A stretch of 64,000 nucleotides of DNA, taken from NCBI GenBank assembly GCA_049487715.1, contig CP150562.1:620001-684000 (forward strand), written 5' to 3'. This document shows positions 55,386 through 64,000 of the stretch, one piece after another (position 1 is the first letter of the stretch; each line of letters opens with the position of its first letter). The notes beneath the pieces were generated by a model. The model was given only the letters and a program-made list of their open reading frames with translations, was not told the DNA's origin and made no database searches. The position numbers and the translations under genes were made by a program. Origin of the DNA: Pycnococcus provasolii. Taxonomy: Eukaryota > Chlorophyta > Pseudoscourfieldiophyceae > Pseudoscourfieldiales.

Positions 55386-56160
55386 AACGCGAGACTACAG
55401 TACAGTATTTTAATATGAGGACGAAACCAACAAAGAAATGTCCAGAAGAGATGGGAGTGTGATTTGGATCCAGGGGAGGGGAGGGGAGGTCCAAACCCTA
55501 ACCCTAATCCAAACCCTAACCCCGAAGCTCTTCCCGAAACAGAAAAGTGAAACCAGAAAACCCACAAGCAAGACGCACGCAAGACGCAAGGACTCACGAG
55601 GAGCCACGAGGACCCACAGGAGGAAGGAATTGGAAATAATCAATTGAAATGGGGATCCGTCCTTACGTGCATAAATACATTTTTAGTAGCACAGGCCTGC
55701 TTTGCTTTCATTTCAGTTCCTTCTGCTCTCTGCTCTGCTTTCCCCCCCTTTCCCCTTTCTTCCCCTCATTCAGAAGCTCTCTCCTGCTTTGCGTTTAGGC
55801 ATTGAACATTGGCACTTACTTCTTCCCGCTCCCGGCCTGTGCCTGTGCTTGTGCCTGTGCCTGTGCTCTTTTGAGATTATTCGTCTTGTGTGTGTCTCGC
55901 CTCTTTATCGTGTCACTGGTGTCGGCTGGTGTGGCTCGACCTTGGTGAGTGGACTTAGACTTCTCAGAGATTTGGTCTTGGTGTGGTGTCCCACGGGCGG
56001 GAATCGAATCATTCCTGAACCATTCTAAGAATATTCATTCTACGCTAGGGGTGTATCCATAAATCCGTACTTGCACCTGCAGAGATTTTTTGCAAAACCC
56101 ACACCAAGCCGGGTCGCTTATCTGTCCGGTGTGTGTGTATCTTCGAAGGCGTATCTGGCA
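55386..56160. other. Intergenic region between PFDN6 and the USP gene
   Basis: No separate gene is seen. It holds the telo-box cluster at 55493-55526, GGGGATCC at 55651 and a GTGCCT/GTGCTT tandem run near 55838-55863. A possible donor GTGAGT at 55945 and an acceptor CCTGCAG ending at 56080 could bound a 5'-UTR intron of the USP gene; that is a weak prediction. Confidence 0.4.
55493..55526. promoter_or_regulatory. Telo-box array joined to a CGGGGTTA box upstream of PFDN6
   Basis: On the plus strand AAACCCTAACCCTAATCCAA is followed by ACCCTAACCCCGAAGC; on the gene's own strand this reads GCTTCGGGGTTAGGGTTT. It lies about 108-141 bases before the PFDN6 ATG. The composite resembles those at 48481 and 51641. 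Confidence 0.5.
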
Positions 56161-56306
56161 ATGACGGGAACGCAACAACAAAGGACAGCAGAGGACATGC
56201 ACGACGACGACGACGACGACGAGCAACACCACCACCAACACAGAATGCAGCAGCAGCAGCAGGAGGAGGAGGAGGTGGTTGACGTCGGGGGGGAAGGTGT
56301 TGTCGT

Positions 56307-56367
<61 letters not shown>

Positions 56368-59300
56368 GAGGGTGCACGGCTATACAACCAAATGCACCAG
56401 CAACACATTGAAGCTATGAATCGTAAGCTCATCGCTCTTCAGCGGCAACATCGAAAACAACATGGCGACGACGTCGAAGAAGACGGCGACGACCTCGACG
56501 ACGAAGACAGTGAGCAGCTTTCTGATGACGACGTTGACGACGAAGAGGACGACGAAGAGGACGACGACGAAGAGGACGACGACGCACGCATGCTTGACAC
56601 CGCGGACGGGGTGCAGCACCTGCGAACAGCAGCAAACATCTTTCCCCACGAGTCGTTTCGACTGCTTTGGGAAGGACTCCTAAAAAGTCCTGGTTGGACG
56701 GTATACCCTCTCGAGCTTGCACAATGCCTCGCGGCTTGTGCTCGGATGTCAGCTCCAGTGATACGTGCATCACCCGTTGCCATCAGACTGCTACGCGACG
56801 CCGTGCCCAATGCATTCGACAAGTGCCTGAATGACAAAAACGTGTGGAAATGGGGAAACGAAGTGCAGAGAAATATCCTGCAGGCGGCGGCAAAGCTCAT
56901 CGACGTGGGCGCTGAAGCGCTCAAGCCGATCTTTTTGTCGTTGACACCTGGCAGTCCAGCAGAAAATGTTCTGCCTGACGAGTTGCTGCAGCCGATTCTC
57001 CGTTCGCTCGCGCTTGCCCTCGACTGGAAAGCAATCTTTCACCGAAAACATGCATCGTCTGTTCGAGTATCGCCGTCGTCGTCATCGACACACGGCTGGG
57101 ACCTGCCAAATTGGGCAGAGCCGCGGCAACCTGCCTCGCCGATGATGCGCGATCAAGATTCAAGCGACGAAGACGGGCAGGAGCAGGAGCAGGGTGATTT
57201 AACCCCAGATGAAGAGGCTGGTGTGGACACGGACGACGACAATGACAAGAGCAAGCCTAATGACGACGGCGATGGCGACAACGAAGAAGAAGCGGAAGAA
57301 GATCAGAACAAGAGCCGCCGCCAGCATCACCGCCGTCAGCGTCAACAGCGTCCTAGCCGTCAGCCTCGCAACCAGTGGTTGTGCCTGCTCATCAATCGCT
57401 TTGCAAAGGCTGAAGGATTCAGTGCTGTGTGTGCCGCAATTGATGCGCTGCCCACGGAAGCATGGACGCCAGTTGCAATCACGGCACCAACTCTCGAGGG
57501 CATCACGCGCTTGCTTGTTCGCGCCGCGCCAGCACTCACGCCACAGGCGCGCGAGGTGGTGCGTGCTTCGCTACTGCACCTCGCCGCGCACATCGACGTC
57601 GCACTCGACGCGGCACCGTGGAGTCTTGCAGATGACCCGCCGCGCGAGGGCAAGTCGGAAAGTGCCGGTGCATCGTACGTAGCTCTGAGCACAATGCTTA
57701 GCCAGATGTCGGCGTGTCTTTCCAGCATGGTGGGGCCGCAGAATGCAGGCGAATGCATCGCACGTCTGCAACGCAAGCTCGTCGGACACCTGCTTCATGC
57801 CTCGCGTCTCGCCTCCTCCTCTTCTGCCACTACCGCCGCCATCACCGCACGCTCATCTTCTTCCACACCAACGTCAACGACGCCCGTTTCTTTTGCGAGG
57901 CAGCTTGCCGCATGCCGAGAGCTGGGAAAACTTCTCGAGTTCACCTCGCGGTATCTAGGTGGTGAGAATTGGGATGGTGAAAATGCACACCAGATCATGT
58001 GGGCCTTGTCCCCGGATCGAGTATGGGATGAAGATGACAGCTTGCCACGCGAACCTACTGAAGCGGCTGACGCATCATTGGACGACGCGGGACGCGTGCT
58101 CGCCTCGAATGTGGCGCAAGGGTGCCTCACTCTGCTAGTGTCACATGCTAATTGGCTAGTGTCAAGTGGAATCCTCGCGCTCATTCTAAAGAGCCACCTT
58201 CACCAGCGACAGTACGTTGCCCTCGTTCAGCGCGTGCTTCTTGCGATGCTCAAGGCATCCAAGTTGACAGATGCGATGCTGAACGACCTCTTCGACATAA
58301 CGTGCAAGAAGGCTGCCTACGAGGACGTGCGGTGGAACATCTTCGACATGCTGTGCGACCTGAGTGTGCACATGAGCCTCGGACACCTCGAGTGCCTCAC
58401 GACGCGCGTTGAGGCGAGCGTGGCGTCGATGGCCAATGCAAACAACGGTGGATCGACGGCGGTTCCCGTCGAAAACCTCGAAAAGACTCTGGCGCTCATC
58501 AGACGCTTGGCGGAGGCGGATCGCTCGTGCGCTCTGTCTCGCCGTCTGATGGACGTGCTCTGGGTCGTTGCCACCGCAAACACGCAATCTTCGGGGTCCT
58601 GGCCACACTCCGCGCCCGCGAATCTTTGGGTTGCGGGCGTTCAGCAGCTTCGCGTGGTTCTGAATGTGTACCTCGAGCTTGACGGATGCGAGTCCACGGC
58701 ACAAGACCTCATGACCGAGTACGTTGGTCGTTGCGTCAGCACGCTCGAGAAATCTGCAGCGAGCGGCGGCGCGAACGTTGATTCTGCAAGGGCAATGATC
58801 ATTCTTCGCGAACTCGTCGAAGCTGATGCGCAGGCTGCCGCCGACGAGGCGGCGCAGGTGGAGCAGAGAAAATCTCGCCTGAGGCACCTGGACATGGAGT
58901 GCAACGTCGTGGACCTCGTGCTGCAATCACTGCAAGTGAAGCATGCCGCCCGTGCGTCTTGGCCAGCTCAGGAGGCGCACCTAGAATTCACGCTATTTGC
59001 TTGCACGAGCGGTGCCCGCGCCCTCGACGCGGAAAGGGTGAGCAAGCTATGGTCCACGATGGCAAAGGCTGGCGACAACGCATCGCCCATGTCAAGTCAG
59101 CCTCACCTGTCTCGCTTCTTTGCTTTCGCCAGCCAGTGTGTGGAGCAGGGTGGAATGTCCGCAGACGCGGTGCGTCGTCTGCTCGACCTGTGCTCAGCCA
59201 CGGCACATCCCACGCTCTGTGACGTGCGCGAGTTCTACGCGCTCGTGGAAACGCTTGTGACGGAGGTTGCGATCCTTGACGGTACGGGCATCGATAGTCA

Positions 59301-62300
59301 AAGGCTACCGGCACAGCATTCGTGGCAAGAGGATGGTGGCGACGGAATGAGCACGCCGTCAACGACGCGAAGACTGCTTCTGGCTGCGCAGGGCGCCGTT
59401 GGGAACGTCAAGGGTCTTGCAACGATATGGAAGCTCGGCTTGCACAGCCCCCTGGCATCCATCGGTCTCGATGCCGCGGTATTTCTGATGCGAACGTACA
59501 GGTTTGCGGGAATGGCTAAGAAGGAGAGCAGCGGCGAAGCCGACGAGGCTGACGCGATGGAGACGAGCGACGATGGCTGCCGCGAACTTCTTGAGATTTG
59601 CGTACGGCATCTGCAGCGCTGCGCGCTACAGCTTGGACTTGTCACCTCGCACTGTATAGCGAGAGCCGACCCTTCCACGAGCGTGGGTGCGATGAGCTCG
59701 ACCGTCGTGTCGCGAGCACTTGAGGAGGTGCTCACCCCTGGCCAGAGCGCCACCGTTGGCCTGCTGGGCGCGAGCCGCGTTCTGCAGCTGATGCGACGGT
59801 TCTGTGAGGCGATTCGGCAGAACGCGCTTCCTCGTGTACCGCTTCACGGCCTCGCATTCGAGGGAAATCCTATTGCCGTCGAGGTGGTGTACATCGACCC
59901 AGAGCTTGTGGCATCGAACCAGTCGGCGGAAAGGCGAGGAAATGCCCCCGCTGATGCTGGCCGATCCGGAAAGCGCATTGAGGTGCACACGCACTCGAAC
60001 GAGCTTCTGCACTACTTTCGTGCAAGAGTTGCGAGTGCTTTGGGAATGAGATCCAGCGACACCGCGACTCTTCGCCTGATGGCCTGCGCGCAGGTCGAAC
60101 TGACGGAGGATGCCACAACAGTGAGCCAGTTAAGCCCCTTCCCTCTCGTGACTGGAACCTCGCTCATAACAACGCTGTACCCGAACACGAAGGGCATGGT
60201 ATCAGACGAGCTCGAGGGGGTGCGCCATGCGCGCTTTCTTGCAAACGGAGGATCGGAAGCGGCTGACTTTGAAGCTGCGCTGCCGGCATCCATTCTGCTT
60301 GAGCGCCATCCCGAGGTTCGGGCGCTCCTCGTCGACATGAGCGGTCTCGAGCTACCCATGCATGAATCGACGGTGGCGACAGCTGCGGGGGCGGACGTAT
60401 TGGCCGAGGCAAACATATCGCGCGTGCTTACGGAGGCGCGGATGTTGCTTGACGTGCTTCCCGTGCACGTGCAGGGAGCGAGGAAACTTCACTTGATATT
60501 ACAACAGGCAAACTCGGGCGCGCCAAAGGAAGAATTGAGCCGAATGCTGATGGCGGCGTTTCGAACTGGCAACGTTGATGCGCTTGCTGACGGCGACGAG
60601 TCTGCTAGAAGTCTACGCCTCGCTCGGCTAGTCTATCTTCTGCAGACTCTGAGCGCTCTGCTGTGCCCATCGAATGATGCCGGCGTGGTGCAGCTCGTGG
60701 TGGGCCGTGCCGACGCATCAGCTGTCGAGCTGGCTTCGCACATTGCTTCCCTGCAGGAGGCATTCATATCACTCGGCGGACTCGAACTGCTCTACGAGAG
60801 TCTTGCCGATGTGTCACCTAGCGTGTGGCTGAGCCAAGGAGGTTCGCAGGCTGCCCAGGATGCATCCTGCGAGGCATCCGTGGCATGCCACATTCTGGCT
60901 CTTCGGCTGACTCGGAAGTTGGTGTTTGATGCCATCACTTCAGTGGTCGTCGCCACGCAGAGCGGTGCACCCGCATCCACCTTGCCGGATAGTGGCGTGC
61001 TATGCGCAGCTTGCGTCTTTCTTGCCAGCACCGCACTCGCCGCCACCGGTCTGAGCGCATCCACCGAGGTGCCCATGCCCGCACAAAAGGTTCCGCTAGC
61101 AGCTGTGACTCCGTCGAGTGAGCAGCTGTGTGCTGAGTGCCTGAAGCTGCTCGTGCCACTATTCAAAGCTGCGACTTGTCACAGCGCAGCGCGTGGTCAG
61201 AATGGCTGCCACATCCAGCTGATTCGCGCATTCTGCGGCGTGGAGGCTGAGGGAGGTTCTTGCCTTCTCATGCACATGGCGATGCGAACGCTCGCCCTAC
61301 CAGATTCGCCGACATTAGCTCATCACTTCAGCAGCGCGACGGGAGGCATTTGCCATCTTGCGATTGAGATGATTCCCATCATCAGCAACGCCGCCGTGGC
61401 GACAGCAACCGATGCCGGGGCTGCTGGTGTCGCTGAGGGCGTGCAAAGAGCCATGTCGTCAGAGGAGGAGGTTACTATATGTCGGAGACCACTGCAGCTG
61501 TGCCTTTCACATTTGCTGTCGTGGCGGCATCTTGGGCGCACGTCGTTTGCAAAGCATCGCGACTTTCACAAGCTCATCATGCGACTTGTGAAAAGCGCTT
61601 GCCTTGCGTGCGGTGCCCACGTGCCATCGGTTCTATTGGTTGACGCTTTGCGGAACGAGCTGTCGCTCCTCAAGGCAGAATGGCTGAACACCTCCTCCTC
61701 CTCCTCCTCCTCCCCCTCCTCCTCCTCCTCGTCGATGACGTCTGCACAGTTGGTCCCACGTTCTGACGATACGGCAGTAGAGCTCAGCATTGGGCTCATG
61801 CACCAGCTTCTCATGGCTGTTGGCAATCCGCCCGATGATATTAGCCGCGCGATTGCGACATTCGCGACTCAAGTTCTTTTGTTTCCCACAGAGCTAAATG
61901 GGGCAGAGCTCTTCGACGTCGGTGCAGTGCATGCACGCAAGGGCTTGACTGCTCAAATTGGCGACTTGGTTGGCCACTCGCAACGCGTTATGTGCACGCA
62001 GCGCAGCACCCGTACAGCAATTCTGCAGATGCTCGCCCGTCTGTCGTGCGTGTGCAATGCGGAAGTGTTGGACGTCTTTGCGCGTACAATGCTGTTCATT
62101 CATCGACGCGACACGCCTCCAAGAGCCGTGGAGGCGAAGGCGGGGACGCAATCGTTGCTGTGCATGTCAATGCCGCGAACTGACGAAGCATCTGCCGCTG
62201 CTGCCGCCTCACATGCCGAACTCCATGAAACGGCGATTGCTGTGGGAGGAAATCGTGGCTGGCGTAGAAATGTTCGCGCGCGAGCTCGGATGGGTCAAAC

Positions 62301-64000
62301 GATTCATGTTGGTCTCGAGAACGGTGGTGCGACCTGCTACATGAATTCCGTCATACAGCAGCTGTACCACGTCGAGGCGTTGCGTGATGCGATGCTCATC
62401 TCCGCATCCCCCGCGGCTGGTGCGCGAGGTGCGGGCGCTCTGCTGCCAACTGACGACGCAGAACGCACAGATTCTGTCCTGTACCAGATTCAGACTCTGT
62501 TCTACGCGATGAAGCATGGCGTGCTCGATCGATATGTTCCCAGGCGCTTCTGGCATAGTTTCAAGGACTACGACGGTTCGCCAGTGGACGTGCGCGAGCA
62601 TCAGGATGCGTTCGAGTTCTACACACGATTGACGGACATGATTGACGAGACGCTCATGAAGACCTTTGGCCTCAAGTGTGGCATATGCAGCAGCATCTTG
62701 GGCGGCGAGGAGTGCACGAAGATCACCGGCACGTCGCACACGTGCAAGCACGTGTCGGAGCGGCACGAAACGTTCCGAGGCATCTCCGTCGAAGTGCGTG
62801 ACAAGCGCAATCTTCTCGAGAGTCTCGAGCTGTACGTCAAGGGTGAGCTTCTCGAGGGCGACAACGCTTATCACTGCAGCATATGTGACGCAAAGACTGA
62901 CGCGATTCGCGCGTGCCGCCTCAGCAAGCTTCCACCAGCGCTAGTGGTGCACCTCAAGCGCTTCAGCTTCGACTACGAGCGAATGGATCGTCTGAAACTG
63001 AGAAATCGATTCGAATTCCCGCTCGATTTGGACATGCGCCCGTACTGCGACGAGAGTCTTCCCGATGACGTGTGCTCGTCATACCGGCTGTCTGGCGTGG
63101 TGGTACACTCTGGCAGCGCATTCGCTGGTCACTACTACTCGCTCGTCCGTCTAGGCCGTGCCGCAAGTGTGGCATTCGCCTCAGCGTGTGGCCGGTCTTT
63201 GCAGCATGGCGCGGACGTCTGGCTCCGCCTGGACGACGATCGCGTAGATTGGTACGACGTGCGTGACTTGGAGAGAGACACGTTCGGCGGTTCAGCTAGC
63301 GACGGCGGCGAGCTTCGGCCCAACTCTGCATACATACTAATGTACGAACGTGTCGACGTCTCTGAGTCGAACACCGCGACACCCGAGGCTACTGCGCTCG
63401 CATCAGAGCTTGCTCGAGCGCGCGCCGCCGCGGCTGCCGCCGCTGGCGGTGCAACGGAAATGGAGGCTTCGCCTTGCACTTCGAAACCGCCCCCCTCCTC
63501 GACCAGCCTCTCGGCGACGGAGACGTGCGAGGCCAGGGATCTCGCAAATTTCGATACAAGTCTGGCGCATGCGAGCGTGGTGTACGATCCTGAGTACGTT
63601 GGCCACGCCATGGTGGTATTCCTCAATGCCGCTGCCAGGCCACTCTCATCGAATGACGGGTCAGGAACACGCCCAAGTCCGATGGAGACGGAGGTGGCGG
63701 CAGCTCCAGCCAAGGCTGCCCGCGTTGCGGTGGATGCTAGCCCGTCACGCAGTGCCGTGGCACTCGACAGTGAGCCTAGCCCCGTTCTCTTGCCCTCTGC
63801 GGCAGTGGCAGCGGCAGCACGCTGGGGAGGTGCTCTGTATGTACTTCTCTTCGACTCGATATTAAGCATGCATGACTCGATGCAGGGACTTGCGTCGCGC
63901 TCGGCGAGTTTACTTGGAGTTTGCCCGCAGCACTGGGGCGTTGGTGTGGGTGGCAATCCCTTCGTGGAATCGTGCCTGCATGCCATGCATCCCAACGAGC
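56161..64000 (+). CDS. Large ubiquitin-specific protease of the USP9X/USP24/USP34 class (3' end missing)
   Basis: A frame of at least 2613 codons runs from ATG 56161 off the window end. Residues 1-145 are very acidic, including 19 consecutive Asp, with a Gln/His-rich beginning. About 1850 residues of helical, repeat-like sequence follow, like the scaffold of large USPs. The USP catalytic domain starts near residue 2050: HVGLENGGATCYMNSVIQQL carries the nucleophile Cys2059, matching USP9X GATCYMNSVIQQLY. Paired CxxC motifs (LKCGICSS; YHCSICDAK) form a zinc ribbon, LPPALVVHLKRFSFDYERMD is the conserved HLKRF region, and HSGSAFAGHYYSLV carries the catalytic His2324. The protein removes ubiquitin from substrates. 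The frame is uninterrupted over 7.8 kb, with no evident introns. A Ser run encoded by TCC lies near 61691-61730. It is 5'-complete but its C-terminus is unseen. Confidence 0.9.
56308..56364. repeat. GAC microsatellite (19 units)
   Basis: Nineteen pure GAC codons encode poly-Asp at the USP N-terminus. A further GAC/GAG-rich region follows at 56460-56585. A tract of this length is expected to be unstable. Confidence 0.85.

Noticed and set aside
55990-56030. GGCGGGAATCGAATCATTCC, resembling a tRNA T-arm
   Set aside because: No stem pairs on either side and no A-box lies at the right distance.
1-64000. CRISPR arrays, insertion sequences, operons, rRNA genes
   Set aside because: None are visible; the genes, introns and promoter repeats are those of a nuclear eukaryotic genome.

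Overview
The window is nuclear DNA from a gene-dense, GC-rich (judged by eye at roughly 55-60% GC) photosynthetic eukaryote, most likely a small-genome unicellular green alga. The photosynthetic signs are a phytyl-ester-synthase-like acyltransferase, a protein with a thylakoid-lumen type leader and a further protein with a plastid-type leader. The SHAQKYF-class MYB and the sulfhydryl oxidase with its shuttle cysteines at the C-terminus are also plant-like. No species can be named. Most genes are single open frames 100-800 bases apart on both strands. Where introns can be seen they lie near the 5' end and use GTACGT or GTAAGT donors (HMG-box gene, PP2C gene).

Layout. 1-8.8 kb: FEN1, convergent with the INO80 subunit ARP5, which is divergent from a KDM2/7-like JmjC demethylase. 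9-15.5 kb: a Cys-loop ligand-gated channel head-to-head with a two-CNBD protein that seems to end in a degenerate nucleotide-cyclase fold. 15.8-19.7 kb: a TraB protein interrupted by a LON-like segment, then a DEDDh RNA exonuclease. 19.7-21.2 kb: no gene, but telomere-like repeats and a large foldback inverted repeat. 21.2-32.4 kb: an unknown Gly-rich protein, a secreted FKBP, a lumen protein, DNA polymerase iota, a spliced PPTC7-type phosphatase, the acyltransferase, a Cys/His-repeat gene fragment and a double-hotdog thioesterase. 33-38.2 kb: a spliced HMG-WW-HMG protein, a MYB preceded by a uORF, and a plastid protein. 38.5-44.9 kb: a methyltransferase, CMC2 (with an apparent frameshift) 27 bases ahead of a PPCDC, a lipase and a Nepro/Rmp1-like protein. 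45.2-55.4 kb: an unknown secreted protein, ERV1, an EFCAB11-like protein, DNAJC8, Ku80, ITPK, DeSI and prefoldin 6. 56.2 kb to the end: a giant USP9X/USP24/USP34-type deubiquitinase running off the window.

Shared themes. Several genes maintain DNA or chromatin (FEN1, Ku80, Pol iota, ARP5, JmjC, HMGB). ERV1 and CMC2 belong to the same mitochondrial intermembrane-space disulfide relay. Short telomere-like (TTAGGG) arrays and an ATTCGGGGTT box recur about 20-300 bases before start codons and look like the local core-promoter vocabulary. Several start codons given here differ from the longest open frame, because those frames begin at non-ATG codons or begin upstream of a promoter box; the reasons are given gene by gene.
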